A stretch of 64,000 nucleotides of DNA from Clitoria ternatea. Taxonomy: Eukaryota; Streptophyta; Magnoliopsida; Fabales; Fabaceae. The notes under the pieces are model-generated. The model saw nothing but the letters and a program-made list of their open reading frames with translations. It did not search any database and was not told the origin of the DNA. The position numbers were made by a program, and so were the translations under genes. Of this stretch, positions 1-11,925 are shown piece by piece; position 1 is the first letter of the stretch; every line of letters starts with the position of its first letter. The stretch is taken from the NCBI GenBank assembly GCA_037962975.1, contig CM075671.1, positions 10,773,001 to 10,837,000 of the forward strand. Reading direction: 5' to 3'.

Positions 1-1
1 A

Positions 2-159
2 AGTGAAAGTAACATTTCAAAACATTTTTGGGCCGATGCGGTAAATACTGTGTGCCATGTTATAAACCGATGTTTGATAAGGCCTATATTATAGAAAACC
101 CCCTATGAACTTTATAAAGGACGAAAACCAAATATTTCTTATTTTCACATATTTGGATG
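2..159 (+). pseudogene. copia pol, integrase core fragment (left of the gypsy insertion)
   Basis: Read in the frame starting at base 2, this encodes the part of copia integrase with the FWADAVNT, INR, RPIL, KTPYEL, KGRKPN and FHIFGC signatures that follow the catalytic core. An in-frame TAG lies at 92-94. The frame reaches the insertion point in the middle of the Cys codon of FGC (bases 158-159) and resumes on the far side of the gypsy element at 11,924-11,926 in the same phase once the 5-bp target duplication is discounted. It is therefore one gene with the fragment at 11,921-13,873, cut by a later insertion. Confidence 0.85.
155..159. repeat. target site duplication of the gypsy element, left copy (GGATG)
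   Basis: GGATG directly precedes the left LTR and is repeated exactly after the right LTR at 11,921-11,925. A 5-bp duplication is standard for Ty3/gypsy integration. In the copia frame these bases encode Gly and the first two bases of Cys. Confidence 0.95.
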
Positions 160-658
160 TGTAACGCCCCGAAACGTGAATTAAAATTTTTGAGTAAATT
201 TTTCGCTTTTTCGAAAGATCATTTTAAAATTATAAATTTAATTCAGAGTTTATATAACAATTAATAACAGCGGAAAAATTATCATACATACTAGTCGTGA
301 ATAATTAAATCCAAGAAAATATTTAAGTAGCGGAAAAAGATTGTGAAGATAATAGTACATGACATATTATATTTATTACAACCCATAAATTCAAGTTCAG
401 GTAATAAAGCAAATAGACATCCATCATGGCATCACTCTGCATTCTGCGTGTCATTCACTGTAAAAATTAATGTAAGAGTGAGACAGAATATAGAATAAAT
501 ATAAAATAGATAAAATTGCACAAACACAATCAACAACTCATAATGATATGATGAATATGCCAAACAAGTCCATTTAATAATTCTTCAATTAGTCAAATGA
601 TGTCATGCTGGATCCATTTGGTTTGGTGGGAATACTGCAGTAAAAGGTCTCATAGAGA

Positions 659-868
659 CATCGGTAGGAATTAATACAGTCATGGATCCCTACAGCACCA
701 TGACCAACACCTCGGTAGGAATTTATACAGTCATGGATCCCTACAGCCCCATGACCAACACATCGGTAGGAATTTATACAGTCATGGATCCCTACAGCCC
801 CATGACCAACACATCGGTAGGAATTTATACAATCATGGATCCCTACAGCCCCATGACCAACACATCGA
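659..868. repeat. 51-bp minisatellite in gypsy 3' LTR, about 4 copies
   Basis: A 51-bp unit containing CATGGATCCCTACAGC and ATGACCAACA is repeated about 4.1 times with only a few base changes. Because 51 is a multiple of three the + strand stays open and gives a 17-residue peptide repeat beginning MDPYS, antisense to the element. I regard the peptide as incidental. Confidence 0.9.
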
Positions 869-2654
869 AATAGGGCTTAACTCATCATAGAGTAACCCCC
901 CACCAGGGTAGGCAATCACGGAACCCCTAAATTCCATGATGCGTCCAATGCTTATGATGCATGAATGCCCTTAATTCTCTTTATCATTTAACATACCATG
1001 ATATCCACATTTCCAAAACCTCTTGGATAATACAAGTCCTCAAGGGACACAATACACTTAATAATTCATAAAATCATGGATTTACTGTTTCAACCCCACA
1101 TGTCAATAACCACAAGGCATTCATGTACATATATATTAATTATGTCATTCATAATTATTCACTACCACAATATACAAATTGTATGATATTCAACAGCATT
1201 CATAATTATTCATAATCACTCAAGAATTCAATAATAAATTATTATTCATAGAGAAAACATCATTGTTATCCATAATAACCATCATAAGTAAATTTCAGCA
1301 TTTCCAAACAACGACATGCATTAGTAAAACAGTCATAATATGAGCAAATCAACTCCTTTTTAGGTGATTCCACTTTCTGTAGTTCAATAATACAATTATC
1401 TACAACTTTCATGAAGAACACAGTTTCAGATTCCAATCAGAAATACTACTTATTCACAAAATACCATACTGTCTCAAGATAAGTTTTCCAAAATGTACAC
1501 AGATTAGTATTTAAAACGTATCTGGAGTTACAAACGTGATTTTGACATGAATCCAACTCTAAATTATTCTTAACACACATATCTACAATTTTCATGAAGA
1601 CATCAACCCCTAATTCTCACCACAAACTTCCCAGTTTTAAAAACAAGATTCGGATTTCAAAATTTCAGAATTTCAGAATTTTCAGCTTGCACCTACTTCA
1701 GTAATTTGAGCATAACTTGAGCTACAAAAATTATTTTGATGTGAGACCGGTTTCTAAAGATCCACAACTTAAATATCTACAACTTTCATGAAAACATTCA
1801 AGGCTGATTACGCATGTATAATTCCCAGCATATCAAAATATACACAAAACATGGAACAAATCTTTCACTCGAACATGCAGTAGTAATTTGGCTATAACTT
1901 TTGCTATACATACTCAAATTAATTGAATCAGGTCTCATAATTTAGATAACATAAAGATCTACAATTTTCATGAAGAAATCAAAGGCAAATTCATACGTTT
2001 TCAGTTTCAAAATTGAGCCACAAGATGCGAAATTAAGGCTAGAATCCTAGAACAGCATACAACTCTACCCATTTCATAGTTATTCACAACCCTCTCCCCT
2101 CTTACTTGGTTTGAAGACTTTTAGCTGATTGGAAAAGAGGTCCCCCGGCTGTCCTGGTTCAGATCGAAGGAATATTGAGGAAGAAGAGAAGTTAAGGTAA
2201 GGATAGTTTACTAGTTCTGTTTTTTCCACGTTCAGGTCTTGGCAAGGCAGAGTTAATAATGCAAAGTGAGTGGGAAACATCATCCTTGTGAGTGGAGGTT
2301 TAATGCTGTTAGTGGAGATAATGTAGGATTAATAATAGAAGGTGGCTATCTTAGTGCTCATCTCTAGCCGTCCTACGTACTAGTGCGATTAGTGGGATTA
2401 AAAAAATATTAAAATAATGCCTAAAAGACAAGAAAAGGGTCAAAAAGTTACTTCTGCACTTCAAAACCGACCAGAATTCCATTTCCAAGTCCGGTTGAGC
2501 ATCCGGTCTTGTACATCGGCTCAAAATCATCCGGTGTGTACATCCGTTCTAAGGAAAGCTGAGTTAACCTTCCTTGAAGCCGTCCGGTGTTCATTAATGA
2601 TAATCCGAACTAAATTCATCCGGTGTCACCTGAACTGAAGTCAGCTGTGTGAGA

Positions 2655-2760
2655 GCAGTGTGGAGGGTGTGAGGGCGGTCTTGAGTGTGAGGGCGGTCTT
2701 GAGTGTGAGGGCGGTATGGAGTGAGGGCGGTATTGAATGTGAAGGGCGGTGTTGAGTGTA
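2655..2760. repeat. G-rich 18-bp minisatellite in gypsy 3' LTR
   Basis: About five imperfect copies of a unit close to GAGTGTGAGGGCGGTCTT, with later copies shortened or altered. The same array lies in the other LTR at about 10,916-11,021. Confidence 0.8.
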
Positions 2761-2924
2761 TCTTAAGAGATATCCATGTTCTAAAAGATATTCGCGTTAC
2801 TCCGCCAAGGCATTTGACCCCGTCAATGCTTATGACTCCGCCAGACGTGTGACCCCGCCTAAATTTACTACTCCGCCAAGGCATTAGACCTCGTCAATGC
2901 TTATGACTCCGTCATGGCATGAGA

Positions 2925-3050
2925 CTCCGCCTAAGCTTTACTCCGCCGAGGTACGTGACTCCGCCTAAGCTTTACTCCGCCAAGGTACGTGACTCCGCCT
3001 AAGCTTTACTCCGCCAAGGTACGTGACTCCGCCTAAGCTTTACTCCGCCA
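2925..3050. repeat. 34-bp minisatellite in gypsy 3' LTR
   Basis: Three to four copies of a 34-bp unit built from AAGCTTTACTCCGCC, AAGGTACGTGA and CTCCGCCT. Related CTCCGCC and CCCCGTC words extend upstream to about 2,798. The right LTR carries the same array with a single C-to-T change in one unit. Confidence 0.85.
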
Positions 3051-3659
3051 ATAAAGAACAGTTCAAACACCATCCAACTATTCAGTAAGCAACTAACAAC
3101 GTCCAATAGCCAACAGCTCGGAAAACTATACCGTCCAGCAACCAGCAAGATGTCACTCAGTCTTGTAGACAATTAGTAAGCTTTCCACTTAGGAAAACCG
3201 TACCCTTTTATTGTTATCTTCTTTTCTTGGACGGACTCAATTCCGGTCTTGAATATCGGTTCAAAGTTATCCGTCCTACAGCTCATTTGGTAAAGTGTTG
3301 ATCCGGTGTGCAACATAAAAGACAATCCTATCCACACCGGTTGTCCGGTGTGATGTGGCATTTACTGTCATCCGTTCTTCCCCTTTGGAACCTTGAGGTC
3401 GTCCTAGCCTTGGAGGTCAGAACGGATCAGAATGTTTCTTCCAATTTCACTCAATTTACTCCTCTACCTTCAATCTTTCACTCGGAAATTGGATCCTATC
3501 AAAATAGATCTATGTAATTTCTATAATTATACCCAAAATGAAATTTTTGGAGTATTATAAACTATTCATAAAGTGTTTTTATTCATTAATAAACACTTAT
3601 AAGCCTTCCATGCTTCATAAATTACAAAATAGAGCTATTATTAAAAGCATGATGTTACA

Positions 3660-3672
3660 ATTCTCCCACCCT
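3660..3672 (-). promoter_or_regulatory. polypurine tract (PPT) of the gypsy element
   Basis: On the sense strand AGGGTGGGAGAAT directly abuts the first base of the 3' LTR. This is the expected position and composition for the plus-strand DNA primer in reverse transcription. Confidence 0.85.
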
Positions 3673-3707
3673 AATAAAAATTTCGTCCTCGAAATTTAAC
3701 GCGCTCC

Positions 3708-6700
3708 TCAGTGAAACAATCCTGGATATTGTGTCCTCATATCATCTTCACGCTCCCAAGTCAGAGTTACATCAGTTCCTTGTTTCCATGCAACTTTTAC
3801 CAGTGGTACATTCTTGTTCCTCAAACGTTTGCTCGATCTTTCTAGGATCTGTGTAGGTTCTGTGGAGATGGTCAGATTCTCTCTAACTTCAATATCATCA
3901 GTAGCAATCACGTGGTTGGGATCTTGTACGTACTTCCTCAGCTGTGATACATGAAATACATCGTGCAGATTTGCCAGGTGAGGGGGAAGTGCAATCTGAT
4001 ATGCCACTGTACCAACCCTTTTTAGGATCTCATATGGTCCAATGAACCTCGGACTCAATTTCTTACTCTTCAAGGCTCGGCCAATCCCTTTGTGAGGTGA
4101 AACCTTCAAAAATACATGCTCACCGACTTGGAATTCAAGTGGTTTCCTCCTTTTATCATAATACTGCTTTTGTCTGTCTTGAGATGCCTTCATCTTTTCT
4201 CTGATCATTTCTATCTGTTCAGTAGTCTGCTACACAATTTCAGGTCCTAGCGCCAAACTTTCACCAGTTTCTAACCAACAAAGTGGCGTTCGACACTTCC
4301 TACCATACAATGCTTCGAATGGAGCCATACCAATACTACTATGGTAGCTATTATTATACGTGAATTCAATCAATGGAAGAAACTGCTCCCAACTACCACC
4401 ATATTCAATCACACAAGATCGCAGTAAGTCTTCCAAACTTTGTATGGTACGCTCTGACTGTCCATCTGTTTGGGGATGATAAGCTGAGCTTAATCGAAGC
4501 TTTGAACCCAATTCCTGATGCAAGCTTCCCGAGAATCAGGAAGTGAATCTTGGATCTCTATCTGACACAATACTAGATGGTACACCATGTAGTCTTACGA
4601 TCTCCTTCACATATAACTGTGCCAATTTTTGTAAAGAGTTCTTCATATTCATTGGGAGAAAGTGAGCAGACTTTGTCAATCTGTCTACAATAACCCAGAT
4701 TGCATCATTCCCTGAACGTGTTCTTGGTAATCCCGACACAAAGTCCATTGAGATATCATCCCATTTCCAGACAAGAATCTCTAATGGTTGTAGTTCACCA
4801 GATGGCTTCTGGTGTTCTACCTTGGCTTTTTGACACACCAGGCATGAAGCCACATATTCAACTATCTCTTTCTTCATCCTTGGCCACCAAAAGCTTTTCC
4901 TCAGATCTTGATACATCTTAGTTGATCCAGGATGAATGCTCAACATACTTTTATGCGCTTCTTCTAGAATCGTCCTTCTTAGATCAACATCCTCTGGTAC
5001 ACAAATTCTATTCCTGATTCTCCAAATTCCATCTGATCCTTCTTGTAGTCCCATATCTTTTCCATTCGCCTGTAATTCTCTCAACTCTTGTAATGGCAAA
5101 TCTTCTTTCTGTCTTTCACCTAATAGTTTTAGGAAATCATTGGTTATTTTCAAAGTCCCCAAAGTCATACTCCTTGAAGATTTCATCTCTACACCCAAGT
5201 TCATATCTCTGAACTGTTCTATCATCTCCATTTCTTTTATCATCAAAAATGCCATATGAATGGACTTTCGGCTTAGTGCATCTGCCACCACATTTGCTTT
5301 TCCTGGATGGTACTTCAAATCAAAATCATAATCTTTAAGGAACTCCATCCACCTTCGCTGCCTCATGTTCAATTCCTTTTGATCGAACAAATACTTCAAG
5401 CTCTTGTGATCACTGAACACTTCAAACCTGACTCCATACAAATGGTGTCTCCAGATCTTTAGGGCAAATACCACTGCTGCCAATTCTAAATCATGCGTTG
5501 GATAGTTCATCTCATGTGGTCTCAACTGTCTAGATGCATAAGCTACCACCTTTCTTTGCTGCATCAAAACACATCCTAAGCCCATTTTGGAAGCATCACA
5601 ATAAACTACGAAATCTTCTTGTGGATTAGGTAAGGTTAAGACTGGAGCAGATGTAAGCTTCAACTTCAGTTCTTGGAAACTTTTCTCACATTCTGGCGTC
5701 CAAGAAAAAGGTTGATTCTTCCGGGTTAGTCGAGTCATTGGTAGGGCAATTTGAGAAAACCCTTCAATGAATCTCCGATAATAACCAGCTAATCCCATGA
5801 AACTTCGTATCTCAGTGACTGAAGTAGGTCTCTCCCAGTTTACCACAGCTTCTATTTTAGAAGGATCCACAGATACTCCTTCGTTTGAGATTACATGGCC
5901 TAGGAATTTTACCTCTTTCAACCAGAATTCACATTTTGATAACTTTGTATACAACTGCTTCTCCTTCAAAATCTGCAATACCACTCGGAGATGCTTTTCA
6001 TGTTCCTCTGCAGTTTTTGAATAGATCAGAATATCATCAATGAAAATGATGACAAATTGATCTAAGTAGGGATGAAATACTCGATTCATGTAATCCATGA
6101 ATACGGCTGGGGCATTGGTCACTCCGAAGGGCATCACAAGGTACTCGTAATGACCATATCGTGTTCTAAAGGCTGTCTTTGGAATATCCTCAGACTTGAC
6201 ACGAATCTGATGATACCCCGATCGTAGATCAATCTTGGAAAACACTGCAGCACCTCTCAATTGATCTATCAGATCATCAATTCTGGGCAAAGGATATCTA
6301 TTCTTCACTGTCAATTTATTCAGTTGACGATAATCTACGCATAACCTCATGCTTCCATCTTTCTTCTTGACGAGCAATACTGGCGCTCCCCATGGTGACA
6401 CACTCGGTCTGATGAAATGCTTCTCCAGCAACTCTTCAATTTGTTTCTTCAGTTCCGCCAGTTCAATTGGTGCCATACGGTATGGAGCTTTAGACACTGG
6501 TTCTGCTCCTGGAATTAAATCAATGGAGAATTCTACCTCACGTTCTGGAGGTAAACTTGAGACATCTTCAGGAAATACTTCAGGAAATTCAAAAACAACC
6601 GGCATCTCGATTGCTTTAGGTTCACCATCTTCTTTGTAAAGAGTGAATAAAGCAAACAATTGACTTTCACCTTGTAATACATAGGTCTTGAGGTTGTCAG

Positions 6701-8120
6701 AATTTAGATTTTCTGATGGAAATATCACGGTCTTGTTATGACAGTCCACCAAGACTCGATTAGTCGATAACCAGTCCATCCCCAGAATCACGTTCAGATC
6801 CTTCAAAGGTAAACAAACAAGATCGACAAGAAAACGTCTACCTTCTATGAGTATAGAACATTCGTTACACACCTTAGCAGTCCTAAGTTGTGTACCGGTG
6901 GGAGTGAAAACAATCAGATCATATGTCATAGACTTCACAGGTAATTGAAGGCGTCTAACACACTCATCAGAAATAAAAGAATGCGTAGCACCAGAATCAA
7001 ATAACACAGATAGGATTGTACCATTAATCTCACACTTACTTTGTACGAGGTCATCAGCTTGATCTGCCTCTGAACCGCTGATGGCAAAGACTCTCCCAGC
7101 TGTTTGTTGCAACCTCTGATTTGTGGACTCCCTGTTCTGTCTTGGAGGTTGGGAAGCACGTGTGTCTCCTCCATGGCTTCTCTGATAATTAGAGCCTCTT
7201 TGATCATTTAAAGTGTTCCTGTTGTTGCTTTGCTTGTTCTGCGGATAATTTGGACTGATGTGTCCTTTCTGATTACAACGATAGCAGGTAACCTCTCCCA
7301 GGTGTCGGGTGCAATCGCGTATATGGTGGTTACCTCCGTAATTATGACACTTGATATTATTGCGTCTATCAAAAGATGACGATGATGATGATCCGCCTCT
7401 GGAGCGATTTGGATAGAACGATCCTCTTCTTTTGAAATCAACTGACTGAGGTTTTAGTTGTCTATTGGCTTTTTCATGTGCCAGTCTGGCTTGGTGATTT
7501 TCTTCAAAAATTCTGCATTTGTTGATCAGAGTAGGAAAATTCCGAATTTCTTGGTACCCTATCGCTTCTTTGATTTCCAGATTCAGTCCGTTCTCAAATT
7601 TAACACATTTCGATTCTTCGGCACCAGCCTGTTGAAAAGGAGGGTAAAAGAGAGATAGTTCTTCAAACTTTGCAGCATATTCTCCAACGGACATCGAGCC
7701 TTGTTTCAACTCCATAAATTCCAGCTCCTTGTGACTTTTCACACTTGCTGGAAAATATTTCTCCAGGAAACAGTCTTTGAAGTTGGCCCAGATCAAAGGT
7801 CTGTCAGTCTCGATCATACGGATTCTAGCATGAATCCACCAGTTCTCTGCCTCTTCCACCAACATATAGGTGGCATACTCCACCTTTTCGTATTCTGTGC
7901 AGGGCAATGCTCGAAAGATGCGCTCCATTTCCTTGGCCCAAAGATATGCTCCTTCTGGATTATAACCTCCTTTGAATTGTGAAGGCTTTCTCTTCAGGAA
8001 GTGGTCTAACCCATGGAGTCCTCCAGTGCTCCTTGGTTGATTTTGTCGTTCTATGGCTTCAGCTAAACGGTTGAAAGCTGCTGCCATATCGTGGTTGTTG
8101 TTGTTGTTGTTTCTTGCCAT
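3708..8120 (-). pseudogene. gag-pol: gypsy gag-pol polyprotein with two in-frame stop codons
   Basis: One frame of 1,471 codons runs from ATG at 8,118-8,120 to the stop at 3,708. Gag occupies about residues 1-250 after an Asn run encoded by an AAC microsatellite. Two CCHC zinc knuckles follow (from C258 and C279), each with Tyr where the last or second Cys should be (Y261, Y292). The protease motif DSGA starts at D375. RT shows FSKIDL (D631) and FIDD (693-696). RNase H shows D842, D903 and D947. Integrase has H1056, H1063, C1093, C1096, then D1126 and D1187. A TGA at 4,536-4,538 follows directly, and a TAG lies at 4,230-4,232. Between them is the third part of the catalytic triad, in TDGQSER. 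After the second stop come GPYEIL and a chromodomain-like tail ending at PGLFH. All pieces share one phase, so there is no frameshift. Catalytic residues are intact; the breaks are nonsense codons. Confidence 0.93.
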
Positions 8121-8405
8121 CCTATATTCGTAGTTTGGTTTATACCAATTCTAAGGGATAATATATCATATATAAATACTATATAACTATCATTATTCTA
8201 CAGTTTATCAGTTAAGCAATCAATCATATCACACATTTATCATATCATCAAGCGGTAATCAAAACAAATCTTTTCACAATTAATCAGTCAGGCACAAATC
8301 ATATAGTACACATTTAGCATGTTATCAAGTAAGAAATCAAACATTTCACATATTATGTCGAGAAATAGCTCATGTTATAACAATTGGTCCTGAATTTTTG
8401 AAAAT
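8121..8405 (-). other. gypsy 5' leader between PBS and gag start
   Basis: This 285-bp untranslated leader is AT-rich with many CATAT- and TCA-containing words and no open frame. It would hold packaging signals if the element were active; I see no recognisable motif. Confidence 0.6.
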
Positions 8406-8417
8406 GCTCTGATACCA
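8406..8417 (-). promoter_or_regulatory. primer binding site for initiator tRNA-Met
   Basis: On the sense strand TGGTATCAGAGC lies three bases (TGT) inside the end of the 5' LTR. It is complementary to the 3' end of plant initiator tRNA-Met, the usual minus-strand primer for Ty3/gypsy chromoviruses. It fixes the orientation of the element. Confidence 0.95.
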
Positions 8418-8919
8418 ACATGTAACGCCCCGAAACGTGAATTAAAATTTTTGAGTAAATTTTTCGCTTTTTCGAAAGATCATTTTAAAATTATAAATTT
8501 AATTCAGAGTTTATATAACAATTAATAACAGCGGAAAAATTATCATACATACTAGTCGTGAATAATTAAATCCAAGAAAATATTTAAGTAGCGGAAAAAG
8601 ATTGTGAAGATAATAGTACATGACATATTATTTTTATTACAACCCATAAATTCAAGTTCAGGTAATAAAGCAAATAGACATCCATCATGGCATCACTCTG
8701 CATTCTGCGTGTCATTCACTGTAAAAATTAATGTAAGAGTGAGACAGAATATAGAATAAATATAAAATAGATAAAATTGCACAAACACAATCAACAACTC
8801 ATAATGATATGATGACTATGCCAAACAAGTCCATTTAATAATTCTTCAATTAGTCAAATGATGTCATGCTGGATCCATTTGGTTTGGTGGGAATACTGCA
8901 GTAAAAGGTCTCATAGAGA

Positions 8920-9129
8920 CATCGGTAGGAATTAATACAGTCATGGATCCCTACAGCACCATGACCAACACCTCGGTAGGAATTTATACAGTCATGGATC
9001 CCTACAGCCCCATGACCAACACATCGGTAGGAATTTATACAGTCATGGATCCCTACAGCCCCATGACCAACACATCGGTAGGAATTTATACAATCATGGA
9101 TCCCTACAGCCCCATGACCAACACATCGA
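8920..9129. repeat. 51-bp minisatellite in gypsy 5' LTR
   Basis: Exact counterpart of the array at 659-868, with the same unit order and the same unit variants, so it has not changed copy number since insertion. Confidence 0.9.
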
Positions 9130-11185
9130 AATAGGGCTTAACTCATCATAGAGTAACCCCCCACCAGGGTAGGCAATCACGGAACCCCTAAATTCCATGA
9201 TGCGTCCAATGCTTATGATGCATGAATGCCCTTAATTCTCTTTATCATTTAACATACCATGATATCCACATTTCCAAAACCTCTTGGATAATACAAGTCC
9301 TCAAGGGACACAATACACTTAATAATTCATAAAATCATGGATTTACTGTTTCAACCCCACATGTCAATAACCACAAGGCATTCATGTACATATATATTAA
9401 TTATGTCATTCATAATTATTCACTACCACAATATACAAATTGTATGATATTCAACAGCATTCATAATTATTCATAATCACTCAAGAATTCAATAATAAAT
9501 TATTATTCATAGAGAAAACATCATTGTTATCCATAATAACCATCATAAGTAAATTTCAGCATTTCCAAACAACGACATGCATTAGTAAAACAGTCATAAT
9601 ATGAGCAAATCAACTCCTTTTTAGGTGATTCCACTTTCTGTAGTTCAATAATACAATTATCTACAACTTTCATGAAGAACACAGTTTCAGATTCCAATCA
9701 GAAATACTACTTATTCACAAAATACCATACTGTCTCAAGATAAGTTTTCCAAAATGTACACAGATTAGTATTTAAAACGTATCTGGAGTTACAAACGTGA
9801 TTTTGACATGAATCCAACTCTAAATTATTCTTAACACACATATCTACAATTTTCATGAAGACATCAACCCCTAATTCTCACCACAAACTTCCCAGTTTTA
9901 AAAACAAGATTCGGATTTCAAAATTTCAGAATTTCAGAATTTTCAGCTTGCACCTACTTCAGTAATTTGAGCATAACTTGAGCTACAAAAATTATTTTGA
10001 TGTGAGACCGGTTTCTAAAGATCCACAACTTAAATATCTACAACTTTCATGAAAACATTCAAGGCTGATTACGCATGTATAATTCCCAGCATATCAAAAT
10101 ATACACAAAACATGGAACAAATCTTTCACTCGAACATGCAGTAGTAATTTGGCTATAACTTTTGCTATACATACTCAAATTAATTGAATCAGGTCTCATA
10201 ATTTAGATAACATAAAGATCTACAATTTTCATGAAGAAATCAAAGGCAAATTCATACGTTTTCAGTTTCAAAATTGAGCCACAAGATGCGAAATTAAGGC
10301 TAGAATCCTAGAACAGCATACAACTCTACCCATTTCATAGTTATTCACAACCCTCTCCCCTCTTACTTGGTTTGAAGACTTTTAGCTGATTGGAAAAGAG
10401 GTCCCCCGGCTGTCCTGGTTCAGATCGAAGGAATATTGAGGAAGAAGAGAAGTTAAGGTAAGGATAGTTTACTAGTTCTGTTTTTTCCACGTTCAGGTCT
10501 TGGCAAGGCAGAGTTAATAATGCAAAGTGAGTGGGAAACATCATCCTTGTGAGTGGAGGTTTAATGCTGTTAGTGGAGATAATGTAGGATTAATAATAGA
10601 AGGTGGCTATCTTAGTGCTCATCTCTAGCCGTCCTACGTACTAGTGCGATTAGTGGGATTAAAAAAATATTAAAATAATGCCTAAAAGACAAGAAAAGGG
10701 TCAAAAAGTTACTTCTGCACTTCAAAACCGACCAGAATTCCATTTCCAAGTCCGGTTGAGCATCCGGTCTTGTACATCGGCTCAAAATCATCCGGTGTGT
10801 ACATCCGTTCTAAGGAAAGCTGAGTTAACCTTCCTTGAAGCCGTCCGGTGTTCATTAATGATAATCCGAACTAAATTCATCCGGTGTCACCTGAACTGAA
10901 GTCAGCTGTGTGAGAGCAGTGTGGAGGGTGTGAGGGCGGTCTTGAGTGTGAGGGCGGTCTTGAGTGTGAGGGCGGTATGGAGTGAGGGCGGTATTGAATG
11001 TGAAGGGCGGTGTTGAGTGTATCTTAAGAGATATCCATGTTCTAAAAGATATTCGCGTTACTCCGCCAAGGCATTTGACCCCGTCAATGCTTATGACTCC
11101 GCCAGACGTGTGACCCCGCCTAAATTTACTACTCCGCCAAGGCATTAGACCTCGTCAATGCTTATGACTCCGTCATGGCATGAGA

Positions 11186-11311
11186 CTCCGCCTAAGCTTT
11201 ACTCCGCCGAGGTACGTGACTCCGCCTAAGCTTTACTCTGCCAAGGTACGTGACTCCGCCTAAGCTTTACTCCGCCAAGGTACGTGACTCCGCCTAAGCT
11301 TTACTCCGCCA
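11186..11311. repeat. 34-bp minisatellite in gypsy 5' LTR
   Basis: Counterpart of 2,925-3,050. One unit reads ACTCTGCC where the left LTR has ACTCCGCC. Confidence 0.85.
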
Positions 11312-11920
11312 ATAAAGAACAGTTCAAACACCATCCAACTATTCAGTAAGCAACTAACAACGTCCAATAGCCAACAGCTCGGAAAACTATACCGTCCAGC
11401 AACCAGCAAGACGTCACTCAGTCTTGTAGACAATTAGTAAGCTTTCCACTTAGGAAAACCGTACCCTTTTATTGTTATCTTCTTTTCTTGGACGGACTCA
11501 ATTCCGGTCTTGAATATCGGTTCAAAGTTATCCGTCCTACAGCTCATTTGGTAAAGTGTTGATCCGGTGTGCAACATAAAAGACAATCCTATCCACACCG
11601 GTTGTCCGGTGTGATATGGCATTTACTATCATCCGTTCTTCCCCTTTGGAACCTTGAGGTCATCCTAGCCTTGGAGGTCAGAACGGATCAGAATGTTTCT
11701 TCCAATTTCACTCAATTTACTCCTCTACCTTCAATCTTTCACTCGGAAATTAGATCCTATCAAAATAGATCTATGTAATTTCTATAATTATACCCAAAAT
11801 GAAATTTTTGGAGTATTATAAACCATTCATAAAGTGTTTTTATTCATTAATAAACACTTATAAGCCTTCCATGCTTCATAAATTACAAAATAGAGCTATT
11901 ATTAAAAGCAGAATGTTACA

Positions 11921-11925
11921 GGATG
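11921..11925. repeat. target site duplication of the gypsy element, right copy (GGATG)
   Basis: Exact repeat of 155-159, directly after the LTR end TTACA. Confidence 0.95.

Larger units (their letters stand above)
160..3659 (-). repeat. gypsy 3' LTR (left copy), 3,500 bp
   Basis: On the + strand it opens with TGTAACGCCCCG and closes with GATGTTACA; on the sense strand it therefore runs TGTAACATC to CGGGGCGTTACA, with 6-bp inverted ends. It matches the right LTR at a constant offset of 8,261 bases. It contains three internal minisatellites (659-868, 2,655-2,760 and 2,925-3,050). Short ORFs inside it are low-complexity and not supported as genes. Confidence 0.95.
160..11920 (-). mobile_element. 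complete Ty3/gypsy LTR retrotransposon, Tekay-like chromovirus
   Basis: The 11,761-bp element has two colinear 3,500-bp LTRs, a PBS for initiator tRNA-Met, a PPT, a single gag-pol frame and a perfect 5-bp target duplication. Coding is on the minus strand, so the right LTR is the 5' LTR. Order on that strand is gag, zinc knuckles, protease, RT, RNase H, integrase and a C-terminal chromodomain-like region, which is the Ty3/gypsy chromovirus order. Long LTRs and the chromodomain type suggest the Tekay/Del clade. I counted about 11 substitutions and no length change between the LTRs, so the insertion is recent. It cannot make its full polyprotein because of two in-frame stops. Confidence 0.95.
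8421..11920 (-). repeat. gypsy 5' LTR (right copy), 3,500 bp
   Basis: It is identical in length to the left LTR and colinear with it. Differences I found are two near the left end (around 8,632 and 8,816) and about nine in the last 700 bases, including the terminal CATGATG/CAGAATG change near 11,911. Most are transitions. It should contain the element's promoter on the minus strand, but I could not pick a convincing TATA box. Confidence 0.95.

Noticed and set aside
682..873. 63-codon open frame on the + strand (and its copy at 8,943-9,134)
   Set aside because: It is the 51-bp LTR minisatellite, antisense to the element; the frame stays open only because the unit is a multiple of three.
160..3659. 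Target site duplication or second insertion inside the gypsy LTRs
   Set aside because: The two LTRs are colinear without length change, so no later insertion exists in either.
4700..7982. Frames on the + strand within the gypsy gag-pol region
   Set aside because: They are antisense shadows of gag-pol, and their residues show no domain.
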